A stretch of 44,896 nt of DNA, taken from contig JBMNCQ010000068.1 in the NCBI GenBank assembly GCA_049366715.1, positions 1 to 44,896 of the forward strand, written 5' to 3'. Position numbers and translations under genes: made by a program. Source of the stretch: JBMNCQ01 sp049366715. Its GTDB lineage: Bacteria > Bacillota > Peptococcia > Peptococcales > BICA1-8. Shown piece by piece: positions 33,078 to 41,324 of the stretch; the first letter of the stretch is position 1, and each line of letters starts with the position of its first letter. Under the pieces are notes generated by a model that saw only the letters and a list, made by a program, of their open reading frames with translations, had not been told where the DNA came from and ran no database searches.

Positions 33078-33656
33078 TTAAGATCTGCCTTCATATCCTC
33101 CCCCAGAGCCACCATCACTATTGCCTTTATGCTTGTTTTTTTCAATCTCCCCATTTAACCTGTTAATAAATTCTGCTTTCTGAGTACTATCTGCAAAGGA
33201 ATCAACAGGAATAATGTAGGCCATAACTGCGCTCAGATAAATATAAATATACTCTTGCGTCTCGATTACTCCTTCAACTGCCCCGTAATTGGTTTTCGAC
33301 TCACTAAAACCGGTTATATTTACTATCCCGTCTGCAGCCAATTTTAAAGTTTGCCGGCCTAACATATCCGCATTTTGACCCTCGTCCACCAGCCGGGAAA
33401 TTCGCCTGGTTAAAGTCCATTTAAGGTATTTCCAATAAAAGCCGGCCCAGAGTAAATACACTAACCCAAAGATCATAAGCCAATACCATAAGGGGATCAC
33501 GGTAAATCTGGCCAAAATAAAGGGTACTATTAAGAAAATCAGGGAAATAATATACCTTTGCACAAACAACGACTTTCGCAATGAAGCAGAATAGGTCATA
33601 TGAAAAATATTAAATGCTATATAATCCTGTTTTGTTAATTCATAATCAACCTGCAC
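33078..33656 (-). CDS. YcxB-like membrane protein
   Basis: A 192-residue protein with an N-terminal cytosolic stretch (YELTKQDYIAFNIFHMTYS), two membrane segments (~35-53 and ~57-75), and a soluble domain with LAADGIVNITGFSESKTNYGAVEGVIETQEYIYIYLS, the YcxB C-terminal pattern. The end is a Lys- and Gly-rich tail (GNSDGGSGGGYEG). Start is GTG with AAGGAGG six bases upstream. Function of the family is unknown. Confidence 0.8.
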   Translation of the reverse strand: MQVDYELTKQDYIAFNIFHMTYSASLRKSLFVQRYIISLIFLIVPFILARFTVIPLWYWLMIFGLVYLLWAGFYWKYLKWTLTRRISRLVDEGQNADMLGRQTLKLAADGIVNITGFSESKTNYGAVEGVIETQEYIYIYLSAVMAYIIPVDSFADSTQKAEFINRLNGEIEKNKHKGNSDGGSGGGYEGRS

Positions 33657-33760
33657 AAAAAGCCTCCTTATCCGCTATATTCCGCGCTCCTTTTCTCCGG
33701 CAATACGCGGCATATTCATTACCCCAATTATTTTCTTCTTAATTATAACACGCTAAATCC

Positions 33761-34170
33761 GGAAGCAGAAGAACCGTCCCTCCCATCGCTACCGGAGAAT
33801 AATAGTGGTATAATAGGTAAAAACTATCTTACACGGAGTGATCATACTTTGCATACGGTAATTATGCTCGTAACCAACTGGTGTCCCCACTGTAAAAATG
33901 CTCTTTTATGGATGGACGAACTCCAAAAGGAAAATCCACAATACTCAAAAATAGAGCTGAGGATCATTGATGAAGAACGTGAACCGGCTGCAGCTAACCA
34001 ATATGATTACTATTATGTTCCTACATATTTCGTTAACGGCGTAAAACTTCATGAAGGCGTTCCAAGTAAAGATATTGTGAGAAAAGTCCTGGCAAAAGCT
34101 CTTGAGAATAACCGATAATATTTATTCACAGCAAACTGGGCCGCAAAGCGGGGACGGTTCTCTTGCTTCC
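33761..34170. repeat. 20-bp inverted repeats flanking the thioredoxin gene
   Basis: Left arm GGAAGCAGAAGAACCGTCCC (33761-33780) and right arm (34151-34170), whose reverse complement is GGAAGCAAGAGAACCGTCCC, match at 18 of 20 positions and bracket the gene at 33849-34118. The AGAACCGTCCC core resembles an intergenic repeat scattered in Firmicute genomes. Confidence 0.6.
33849..34118 (+). CDS. Glutaredoxin/thioredoxin-like protein
   Basis: An 89-residue thioredoxin-fold protein with the redox motif WCPHC at residue ~11 and the cis-proline YYVPTYFVNG near residue 56, so a dithiol oxidoreductase or small thiol reductant is likely. Start is TTG with CGGAGTGA upstream; no ATG lies before the active site apart from one two codons ahead of the Cys motif. 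A TATAAT-like box lies at about 33809. It sits alone between inverted repeats. Confidence 0.82.
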   Translation: MHTVIMLVTNWCPHCKNALLWMDELQKENPQYSKIELRIIDEEREPAAANQYDYYYVPTYFVNGVKLHEGVPSKDIVRKVLAKALENNR

Positions 34171-34282
34171 ATTTATCCGGCTGCGCCTTCAAAAATAAGC
34201 TTTGACCAAATAATTCCCGCATAGTCACTACATTTCCCTGCATGGCCCTTTTCCCTTCCCTGAAATTTCCTTACGGACCGGC

Positions 34283-34304
34283 AAAAAGGCCCTGTAGGGC
34301 CTTT
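34283..34304 (-). terminator. Terminator of the SWIM-protein gene
   Basis: AAAGGCCC-TACA-GGGCCTTT followed by TT in the leftward direction, about 60 bp past the stop codon. Confidence 0.7.
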
Positions 34305-34366
34305 CTCACATCTTAGCATTTTATACACGAAAGCATCACCTTAAGCGATCCCTGGTTCCTCGTATT

Positions 34367-34594
34367 TCAAGCTTTTAGAACCTCTAACAAGGCCTGCATG
34401 TGCCTGCATTTAAAATTTTTATCCACTCTCGAACGCCAGCGGTATGTGCAGCAGTCACAACCGGTAGTTGTGGTTTGCAGTTCCCAGCGGCAATCGACAT
34501 CAATAACATTGGCGCTGTTTTCTCCTGTCAAATATACAACCAAATCATCTACTTCATAAGGTTCAAACAATATTATTTCTTTTTTATTATCCAT
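34367..34594 (-). CDS. Mini SWIM zinc-finger protein
   Basis: A 75-residue protein whose C-terminal half is a SWIM-type zinc site: C-x-C (GCDCC near residue 46) followed after about 15 residues by C-x-H (FKCRHMQAL). SWIM domains bind DNA or proteins and are usually part of larger ATPases or transposase-like proteins; a stand-alone version of this size is uncommon. No other domain is visible. It has its own terminator, so it is probably a separate gene. Confidence 0.75.
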   Translation of the reverse strand: MDNKKEIILFEPYEVDDLVVYLTGENSANVIDVDCRWELQTTTTGCDCCTYRWRSRVDKNFKCRHMQALLEVLKA

Positions 34595-34662
34595 AATCTA
34601 TCCCGCTTTCTACTTTTTCTCCTAAATATTTTAACACATCTCTCCCGCTACTGAAACGAAAT

Positions 34663-35610
34663 TCAGATGATCATATTAAACAGACAGCCAACGATTAAAA
34701 TTGCAATTGTTGTGACTGTTACAAATACTGCAATCAACCGGGGTTTGATGACTTTCCGTAAAATGATCATTTCCGGTGCGGAAAGAGCCGTAACACTCAT
34801 CATAAAAGCTAAGGCGGTACCTTCGGCTACTCCTTTACCGATCAATGCCTCGGCAATGGGCATTGTTCCCACTGCGTTAGCATAAAGGGGAACCCCCAGA
34901 AGTACTGCTACTAAAACCGCAAAGGGGTTATCCGGACCGGCCCACCTGATCAGTAAATCCTCCGGGGCATAACCATGAATTACCGCACCTAATCCAATAC
35001 CTAAAACAATATAAAGCCATACTCTATTAATTATCTCTTTTACATTTTCCCGGGCAAAAATCATTCTGTCCTGCCAGCTCATCTCGTCTACCAGGGTCTG
35101 GCCCATCTTGAGCCGGTAGACATATTCCTCAACATGTTTTTCCATGCCCAGCTTACCAATAATAATTCCACCTAAGACACCGATTATTATCCCCGCCAGA
35201 ACATATATAACGGCAATTTTCAGACCAAACATGCCTAAGAGCATGACCAGGGCAACTTCATTAACGATTGGTGAAGTAATTAAAAATGAAAAGGTAACGC
35301 CTAAAGGAATCCCTGCTTCAACAAAACCGATGAATAGCGGCACCGATGAACAGGAGCAGAAAGGAGTTACAATTCCCAAAAGGGCAGCCAGTACATTACT
35401 CCGGTAACCTTGAAATCTGCTTAAGATTAACTTGGTTTTCTCCGCCGGGAAATAACTTCTCAGATAAGAGATAATGAAAATCATAATGGAGAGCAGAACG
35501 ATAATCTTGAGCGTATCATAAATAAAAAAATGCAAACTACTGCCTAATTTACCTGCCGGGTCTAAGCCTAGAATATCACCGACCAACCAGCCGGCCAAAG
35601 CATTAAACAT
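34663..35610 (-). CDS. arsP: ArsP-type permease
   Basis: A 315-residue permease with eight or more membrane segments and the TPFCSCSSVPLFIGF motif near residue 81, whose cysteines bind trivalent organoarsenicals in ArsP. A hydrophilic loop (~155-195) divides two homologous halves; the second half has GVPLYANAVGTMPIAEAL. It likely exports methylarsenite or a related thiol-reactive compound. The gene overlaps the arsR-type gene by 8 bp and follows it in the same transcript. Confidence 0.85.
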   Translation of the reverse strand: MFNALAGWLVGDILGLDPAGKLGSSLHFFIYDTLKIIVLLSIMIFIISYLRSYFPAEKTKLILSRFQGYRSNVLAALLGIVTPFCSCSSVPLFIGFVEAGIPLGVTFSFLITSPIVNEVALVMLLGMFGLKIAVIYVLAGIIIGVLGGIIIGKLGMEKHVEEYVYRLKMGQTLVDEMSWQDRMIFARENVKEIINRVWLYIVLGIGLGAVIHGYAPEDLLIRWAGPDNPFAVLVAVLLGVPLYANAVGTMPIAEALIGKGVAEGTALAFMMSVTALSAPEMIILRKVIKPRLIAVFVTVTTIAILIVGCLFNMII

Positions 35611-35965
35611 CTGTTTTCACTTCCCCGTACACACCGCAATTGATTCTCGGCTCTGTGCGTATTTCTGTTTCATAACTCTTGACGGCTATCCCCAGTTTAT
35701 TATTGACTAAGTCCAGGAAATCCCTGTACTCCCTATGATTTACCGAATAGAAGATCCATTTTCCCTCCCGCCTGTCCTGGACAAGGCCGGCCTGTTTCAA
35801 TTGTTTTAAGTGATGGGATACGGCGGGCTGGCTTAAACCCATCTCTTCCATCAGCTCACAAACACATTTTTCCTCCTGAGACAGCTTCTGAATAATAGAG
35901 ATCCGGTTGGGATCACCCAGGGATTTAAAAATCTGGGCCAGATTTCTGATATTTTTTTCCTGCAT
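35603..35965 (-). CDS. arsR: ArsR family repressor
   Basis: A 120-residue winged-helix repressor. The metal-site motif EEKCVCELME near residue 33 (ELCVCDL type, two Cys of the arsenite site) lies at the start of the DNA-binding helices (LSQPAVSHHLKQLKQAGLV). Another Cys (NCGVYGE) is near the C-terminus. ATG 35965 has CGGAGG eight bases upstream. It should release its operator on binding As(III)/Sb(III) or a related thiophile and sits between the thioredoxin-like gene and arsP. Confidence 0.92.
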   Translation of the reverse strand: MQEKNIRNLAQIFKSLGDPNRISIIQKLSQEEKCVCELMEEMGLSQPAVSHHLKQLKQAGLVQDRREGKWIFYSVNHREYRDFLDLVNNKLGIAVKSYETEIRTEPRINCGVYGEVKTDV

Positions 35966-36014
35966 CAAAAACACCTCCGATTTCCATACTAAACTTAGCC
36001 TTTGGACCTTGGTA

Positions 36015-36257
36015 TTACCCCATCTCCTCCTGAAGATATTTTTTGATTTGCTCTTTAGTAGGTACTCTGCCTTTTACCTTGACTTTTCCGTTTATCACCA
36101 GACCAGGTGTGGAGATTACGCCCATTTTAATAATTTCCGCCATATCTTCGACCTTTTTTACATTGGCAGTTACATTTAAATCGGCAAGGGCACTTTCTAC
36201 CTCCTGGTATAATTTTTTACAATTCATACAGCCCGGCCCCAATACTTTAATTTCCAT
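36015..36257 (-). CDS. Small thioredoxin-like redox protein (CMNC type)
   Basis: An 80-residue MTH895/TM0996-like redox-active disulfide protein with PGCMNCKKL at residue ~8 and the cis-proline GVISTPGLVING near residue 48. These proteins commonly accompany arsR-arsP cassettes and probably keep the metalloid or permease cysteines reduced. ATG 36257 follows GGGAG. It is the first gene behind the promoter/operator at 36271-36327. Confidence 0.88.
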   Translation of the reverse strand: MEIKVLGPGCMNCKKLYQEVESALADLNVTANVKKVEDMAEIIKMGVISTPGLVINGKVKVKGRVPTKEQIKKYLQEEMG

Positions 36258-36270
36258 AAGCTCATCTCCC

Positions 36271-36327
36271 ATAAACATATTTATATTTGTTTATATGTAT
36301 TTTATAAAAATTTTTCCCCCCCGTCAA
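36271..36327 (-). promoter_or_regulatory. Promoter and probable ArsR operator
   Basis: Read leftward: -35 TTGACG (36322-36327), 17-bp spacer of a G-run, A-run and T-run, -10 TAAAAT, then a perfect inverted repeat ATAAACA-N10-TGTTTAT (36271-36294) directly before the ribosome-binding site. The position fits repression by the ArsR protein encoded in the same unit. Confidence 0.7.
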
Positions 36328-36590
36328 GCCTCTGCTAATTTTGCATTTTTTAAGAATTACGTTTTTTGTCATCATCCCTTGGCTTAAAACAAAGCAATAA
36401 ATCAATTGCTGTACTTAACTGCGGAATAAGCGGGGTTTTAGATCTGAATTAGATCATGAAAAGTAAGGCAATATATAGATGAGTCAAACCCATCTTTGAC
36501 AACCTCTTGTAATTTTAAGATATTTTTACTTATAATTGAATTAAATGCTATCTTATTTTTGCTGCTATTTCTCCAGGAAAGGAACTTAAG
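36328..36590. other. Intergenic region with a rightward promoter
   Basis: TTGACA (36496-36501), 17-bp spacer, GATATT (36519-36524) probably drives the phosphoesterase gene. A GATCT-GAATT-AGATC inverted repeat lies upstream near 36441-36455. No gene is present. Confidence 0.5.
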
Positions 36591-37208
36591 ATGGAAAAAC
36601 TAAAAGCCGGACTCTTCTACAGCTTAGGCCGTGTATATCTGTCGCCCGATTTACTGGCTAATTCCGAGCCTAAATTATTACATATCTCCGATACACCTGC
36701 AGGTTTTTATGCCCAGCTTAAACGGATCATTACGAAAGTTAAACCTCACTATATTGTCCATACCGGCGATTTGATTGATGATATTAAGCTTAATCTGAAC
36801 GCCTCCAGAATAAAGGAATATACGCAGGGAGTCAGCCGGCTGATTGAGATGCTGGAAAGTTCTTCCGCCCGGGAAATATATATTACTATGGGGAACCATG
36901 ACAATAAAGAAGCTATCTCTAAGGAAATTGCCAGAAGTATTCTTTATGAAAATAGTGCCGTGGTCAGCATTGAAAATACTGAATTTAAGATTAGCCATTA
37001 TGCCAAATACTCTCTCCGTTCTCCGGCCGACTTTAACCTATTTGGTCATGATCTCACCCTGAAAAGCCAGATACTTAAAGGTAAATTTTTTCTGAACGGG
37101 ATTCAGAATATCAATATCATTGCCCTTAACAGTAAAAAAGTCTTTTCTTTACCTTATCCCCTAGGTACCAATGAAAGCCGGCTGGGTAAATTTAAAATCG
37201 GAATGTAA
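36591..37208 (+). CDS. Metallophosphoesterase
   Basis: A 205-residue calcineurin-like phosphoesterase. Motif order: LLHISDTPAGF near residue 29 (D-x-H site in a variant form), HTGDLIDD near residue 57, MGNHDNKE near residue 100, and FGHDLT near residue 153. Variations in the first motif and the apparent lack of the usual paired GHTH motif leave the substrate open. GGAAAGGAAC precedes the ATG. It is followed after 13 bp by an unknown gene, so they form a two-gene unit. Confidence 0.82.
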   Translation: MEKLKAGLFYSLGRVYLSPDLLANSEPKLLHISDTPAGFYAQLKRIITKVKPHYIVHTGDLIDDIKLNLNASRIKEYTQGVSRLIEMLESSSAREIYITMGNHDNKEAISKEIARSILYENSAVVSIENTEFKISHYAKYSLRSPADFNLFGHDLTLKSQILKGKFFLNGIQNINIIALNSKKVFSLPYPLGTNESRLGKFKIGM

Positions 37209-37221
37209 GGGAGGAGATGCC

Positions 37222-38223
37222 ATGCTGTCTTTAATCAGAAGTGGTCCCCAAATGCTTATTATGGAAAGCGGAGTTGTCGCAAAATTAAAACAATATTTTG
37301 AAGAACGCTTCGTCTCAACAGTCTGTACTCTTGGCGAGGCCTTTGAGAAATCTTCCGAAGAATATACCATTATCCTCATTGTCGAGAATAGCAGGGAAAT
37401 CGTACACCTTGATGATATCAGACATGTTTTCCTTATCAAGGAAGATTCCGATGTGATCTTATGCTCCCTGCATAATGATGGAAAATGCAATCTGCTGAAA
37501 CATTCCAGAATAGCTCCGCGGATCCTTGTCATGCGTGCTTTAGGTGATGTGGAAAAAGTCATCACAGAAATCAGAAAGGACCATCAGGCCAGTTCAGGCC
37601 CCCTGCTTGAGATGCTTGATAATCATAACAGCCTGGGAACCATCTTAGTTTTTACGGAACAGCCTTTAAATAAAAAAATAAGCAGCAGAGACCTCTATCC
37701 ACAAACCCTTTTCATTGCAGAAAAGCAGGCGGCTTTAGAACGCAGGATCCGCATACATGGTTTAAAATATTTGAATGAAGGCCTGGGCAATAAAGATTGG
37801 TACGAATTAGAAATCAAAATTTATGATATTTATGAAGAGTATCTGCTCCATTATCAACGTTTGCTCAAAGTGATCGAATTTTTAGAGCTGGGGATTATCT
37901 TAGGAGAATCCTGGGGCCGGGATACTACCCTTATCTTTAATAGTATCGGTATTTACCGGTTAAGATTCTTTACCTTTTACGAACCGGCAGCCATCAAAAA
38001 ATTACTCATCGGCTTAGAGTATCTTGATGACGGCACCAGAATAGTAGATTATGATGTCTTTTATAAGCGGAAAAAATTATACTGGTCTGATATCGGGGAA
38101 AATCTCAAATCTAAGTCCAGGGTCAGCCGCAAACACCGGGAGCTTATCCTGGCAAAACTTGATGAAAATCAAACAGCGGAAATTTTCGAGCTGGAAAGAA
38201 AAATTCTGGCCACCAGGGATTAG
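37222..38223 (+). CDS. Unknown protein co-transcribed with a metallophosphoesterase
   Basis: A 333-residue soluble protein I do not recognise. Two parts are visible: an N-terminal alpha/beta region (~1-160) with strands such as TIILIVENS and IVHLDDIRHVFLIKE, and a C-terminal helical region with a Tyr-rich stretch (WYELEIKIYDIYEEYLLHYQRLLKVIEF) and a charged tail. No signal peptide, membrane segment or Cys cluster. ATG 37222 follows GGGAGGAG; the open frame 17 codons upstream overlaps the phosphoesterase. The short gap implies a shared function. Confidence 0.8.
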   Translation: MLSLIRSGPQMLIMESGVVAKLKQYFEERFVSTVCTLGEAFEKSSEEYTIILIVENSREIVHLDDIRHVFLIKEDSDVILCSLHNDGKCNLLKHSRIAPRILVMRALGDVEKVITEIRKDHQASSGPLLEMLDNHNSLGTILVFTEQPLNKKISSRDLYPQTLFIAEKQAALERRIRIHGLKYLNEGLGNKDWYELEIKIYDIYEEYLLHYQRLLKVIEFLELGIILGESWGRDTTLIFNSIGIYRLRFFTFYEPAAIKKLLIGLEYLDDGTRIVDYDVFYKRKKLYWSDIGENLKSKSRVSRKHRELILAKLDENQTAEIFELERKILATRD

Positions 38224-38247
38224 TTTCCCACTTCTGTAGCAACTGCA

Positions 38248-38279
38248 GCTAAGAAAGTCGCTCCGGCGGCTTTTTTAGC
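38248..38279 (+). terminator. Rightward terminator
   Basis: GCTAAGAAAGTCGC-TCCG-GCGGCTTTTTTAGC forms a 14-bp stem with the T-run in its right arm, 25 bp after the unknown gene. Confidence 0.65.
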
Positions 38280-38371
38280 TGTCCCGGGCACCTTGTTCAC
38301 TCACGTGATTCCGCCGGTTAGTTCATACTCCTAAAAGAATACTATGCCATGCTGCTGAGCTGCATCCAATT

Positions 38372-39772
38372 TTAGTATACCCTGGTTAACAGCTTCCTGA
38401 GTTCTTCATTTTCCACAATCTCTTCGATATTACCAATTCCTAATTGACTTAAAATTTTCATGACATTTAAATTATCAAAAGGTGTCATAATAAGGGAATC
38501 TTCACCAAACTCATTCACAAGTGCGGTCGCCCTCTCTTTGGCAATATTTGTCCGCGGTCCGCCTACACAGCCGCCCTCACAGCCCATGCCCTCGATAAAA
38601 TTCTCCTGAATTTTTTCCCCCTGAGATAACTTATCTAAGATATCTTTACATGCTTTAACACCGGCAACTTTTCTAGCTTTCAGCTTGATCAGCCGGCGGG
38701 GCTCTATTCTGTTGACAACGGTCTTAACGGAAAAGCTGACCCCGCCGGCTCTGGCATAAACCCTGCCGGCAAAGGAGGCCTGGTCCTTATTTTCAGGACT
38801 AAGTTCGGCCAGGTTAATATCCAGAACTGTAAAGATTTCCTTTAACTCAGGAAAGGAGATCACAAAATCTATGTCACCTTTTAAATCCGGTTCCTGAACT
38901 TCAGCCTTTTTGGCAATACAAGGACTGATAAATACTACTTTGGCATCCTGGTAAAGCTTTTTCAGAATTCGTCCGGCGGCAATCATCGGGGAAACAGACG
39001 GCGACATATGGGCAAATATTTCAGGGTAATTTTTTTTCGTAAGATTTAACCATACGGGGCAGCAGCAACTGGTTAGAAAGAAATCCTGCTCAGTTTTTAC
39101 TAAACGGTTAAATTCAAAAGCTTCCTTGATCGTCAATATATCTGCGAATAGTGCTACTTCAATCATATCTTTAAACCCCAGGATTTTTAGAGCTGTTCTA
39201 AGCTGACCCATAGCAATATTTTCCCCGAATTGTCCGACTATGGCCGGAGCGACAGCAGCATAAACATCGGTATGCTCATTTTGCAGCCAGCTAATTAAAG
39301 GAATAAACTCAATTTTATCCGCTAAGGCGCCAAAATCACAGCTTGTAACACATTCCCCACAGCTAAGACATTTATCATCTTCAATCACAGGACCTTCCCT
39401 GCGGTATACGTTGGCTTCATATTTACAAACATCTTTACAAGTTCGTTCATCCGGGGAACAATGCTTACAAGCTTCATCCACTTTAGCTACAATAGGCTTT
39501 AGGATTTTTGGGGAATTTTTAACTAACTCAATCTCGTCGGCAAAGTCGGGGGTACCCCGGGGATCTAAGCCCATGGCTATTCGGATATGATCCTTGATAA
39601 AAGTAATCTCTGCCTCTTGAAAACCGTATTTATCCCTTATCTCATCCGCCAGTTTATCTAAATCGGTATGATCATTTATTTCCCCCCGCCAAAACCTCTT
39701 GGCCAGTTCACCGAATATCTCCATTCTTTTTCTTTGGAATTCTTTAAATCTGTTCGCAGCGATAGCGATCAC
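38372..39772 (-). CDS. Monomeric [FeFe] hydrogenase, variant type
   Basis: A ~466-residue protein with a helical N-terminal region (~1-95), a Cys-rich stretch (CKHCSPDERTCKDVC), one 4Fe-4S motif (CLSCGECVTSC) and the H-cluster domain. The three H-cluster motifs are LTSCCCPVW (L1, an extra Cys compared with TSCCPxW), FISPCIAKKAE (L2) and EGMGCEGGCVGG (L3), so all four cluster cysteines are present. There is no signal peptide and no partner subunit, suggesting a cytosolic or sensory enzyme of a non-A group. Start is unclear: GTG 39772 overlaps GGGAGG, and the next ATG is 16 codons in. No maturases are nearby. Confidence 0.88.
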   Translation of the reverse strand: MIAIAANRFKEFQRKRMEIFGELAKRFWRGEINDHTDLDKLADEIRDKYGFQEAEITFIKDHIRIAMGLDPRGTPDFADEIELVKNSPKILKPIVAKVDEACKHCSPDERTCKDVCKYEANVYRREGPVIEDDKCLSCGECVTSCDFGALADKIEFIPLISWLQNEHTDVYAAVAPAIVGQFGENIAMGQLRTALKILGFKDMIEVALFADILTIKEAFEFNRLVKTEQDFFLTSCCCPVWLNLTKKNYPEIFAHMSPSVSPMIAAGRILKKLYQDAKVVFISPCIAKKAEVQEPDLKGDIDFVISFPELKEIFTVLDINLAELSPENKDQASFAGRVYARAGGVSFSVKTVVNRIEPRRLIKLKARKVAGVKACKDILDKLSQGEKIQENFIEGMGCEGGCVGGPRTNIAKERATALVNEFGEDSLIMTPFDNLNVMKILSQLGIGNIEEIVENEELRKLLTRVY

Positions 39773-39947
39773 CTCCCACTTTAAGTTTTCAATCTTAACA
39801 TTAACTTTTTCCTCTCAAATTAAACATTGCAATGGTCACCGGACATCTATCCGCGAAAAATATTGGGATTTTCTGACTAACTAAAAGGATAATCCTGATT
39901 ATTTTTGAATTACTATGATAGAATATCCTGGAAAAGAGGTGAAAAAA

Positions 39948-40232
39948 ATGGATGCTAATACTATGCTGCAAAACATAAAAATGTTTTTTCAGGGAGCCTT
40001 TGACTTGAAAACGAAATCTACGGCAATTTTAAAAAAGGAAGCCAAAGATGAAATGGACAACTTTTTGCTCCTCTGCTTTTCTGATCTAATCGGGGTACCT
40101 AATCCCATCAGTTATTATACCCTGGAGGTATTGCCCTATGTAGCTGAAGAACTTGACAGCTGGGAAACGAGAATTTTGGGCCGCAAAAGTGTCTTAGCAG
40201 ATAAAGCAGGAGCATATGATGCAGATCCGTAA
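39948..40232 (+). CDS. Cory-CC-star-like small protein
   Basis: A 94-residue protein with the conserved core NFLLLCFSDLIGVPNPISYYTLEVLPYVAEEL split over residues ~38-70, which resembles small cory-CC-star proteins found beside ArsA/Get3-type ATPases. The C-terminal double Cys that gives the family its name is absent (the tail ends DKAGAYDADP). ATG 39948 has GAGGTG six bases upstream. It is 55 bp before the ATPase gene. Family assignment is from memory of the core motif; function unknown. Confidence 0.6.
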   Translation: MDANTMLQNIKMFFQGAFDLKTKSTAILKKEAKDEMDNFLLLCFSDLIGVPNPISYYTLEVLPYVAEELDSWETRILGRKSVLADKAGAYDADP

Positions 40233-40287
40233 ATAAAGAAACCGGCTTTTTTTAGATACATTTCTTTTTAGAAAGAGGGTATTCTTA

Positions 40288-41229
40288 ATGTTAAATAAAA
40301 TCGTGTTTTTTGGTGGTAAAGGCGGTGTAGGCAAGACAACTTGTTCCGCTGCTTTTGCCTGTTATTGCTCCCGGAATAATCTCAAGACTTTAGTTGTCTC
40401 TACTGACCCGGCCCATTCCCTTTCCGATATTTTCAGTAAAAAGATCGGATCTTCCGTCACATATTTAAAAGAGAACCTTTCCGGTCTGGAAATTGATTCA
40501 GAAGAAGAAAGCAAAAGATATATCAACACCATAAAAGCCAATATGAAGGACATTGTCAGTCCTGTTATCATTTCTGAAATATCCCGTCAATTAGATGCTG
40601 CCGCAGTTTCCCCCGGATCAGAAGAAGCGGCTGTTTTTGATAAAATAGTTGAGATCCTCATTGAGTATCGTGATAAGTTCGACCAGATCATCTTTGATAC
40701 CGCCCCCACAGGTCATACCCTCAGGCTGCTTTCCTTACCGGAGCTCTTAGGAGCCTGGTTGGATAATTTGCTTAGTAAAAGAAAGCAGGCTCTTAAACTA
40801 ATGAAAATGGCCAGTATCCATGATAAAAATGCTCAGGAAGAATTACAAAAGGACCCGATAATCAGGACTCTCCAGCAACGCAAGGAAAAGTTCGAGAAAG
40901 CGAGAGAAATCATGATTAATAAAGAAAAGGTCAGTTTTATTTTTGTCTTAAATGCCGAACGCCTCCCCATCGAAGAAACCAAAAAGGCAATTAAGATCCT
41001 GCAAAAATATACGATCCCCGTAGGTGGAGTGGTTGTTAATCGAATACTTCCCGCCAACATGCAGGATGAGTTTTGGAAAAAAAGAAAAGATCTGGAGAAT
41101 ACATATCTGGAGGAAATTGCGTCTACCTTCAAAGATCAATATATCACCTACCTCCCTTTATTAAATTCAGATATTCAAGCCCATGTTCTAGAAAATATCG
41201 CTGATAACTTTAAAAACTTTAAAAGTTAA
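40288..41229 (+). CDS. ArsA/Get3-family ATPase
   Basis: A 313-residue SIMIBI-class ATPase: deviant Walker A GGKGGVGKT at residue 9, switch I STDPAHSLSD near residue 38, and switch II IFDTAPTGHTLRLL near residue 134. Single-domain length matches Get3-like rather than duplicated ArsA. The metalloid-site cysteines of ArsA and the zinc CxxC of eukaryotic Get3 are not seen, so handling of tail-anchored or lipid-linked clients, or another role, is as likely as arsenite transport. It is preceded by the cory-CC-star-like gene. AAGAGGG precedes the ATG. Confidence 0.92.
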   Translation: MLNKIVFFGGKGGVGKTTCSAAFACYCSRNNLKTLVVSTDPAHSLSDIFSKKIGSSVTYLKENLSGLEIDSEEESKRYINTIKANMKDIVSPVIISEISRQLDAAAVSPGSEEAAVFDKIVEILIEYRDKFDQIIFDTAPTGHTLRLLSLPELLGAWLDNLLSKRKQALKLMKMASIHDKNAQEELQKDPIIRTLQQRKEKFEKAREIMINKEKVSFIFVLNAERLPIEETKKAIKILQKYTIPVGGVVVNRILPANMQDEFWKKRKDLENTYLEEIASTFKDQYITYLPLLNSDIQAHVLENIADNFKNFKS

Positions 41230-41324
41230 GCCTCAGGGGTCTAACTCTTTTGCGGCTTCTTATCACCCAAATTTAAAATTTAACATAAGTTATTAGTAGT
41301 ATTTTTTAAGGAGCTAGGATTAAG

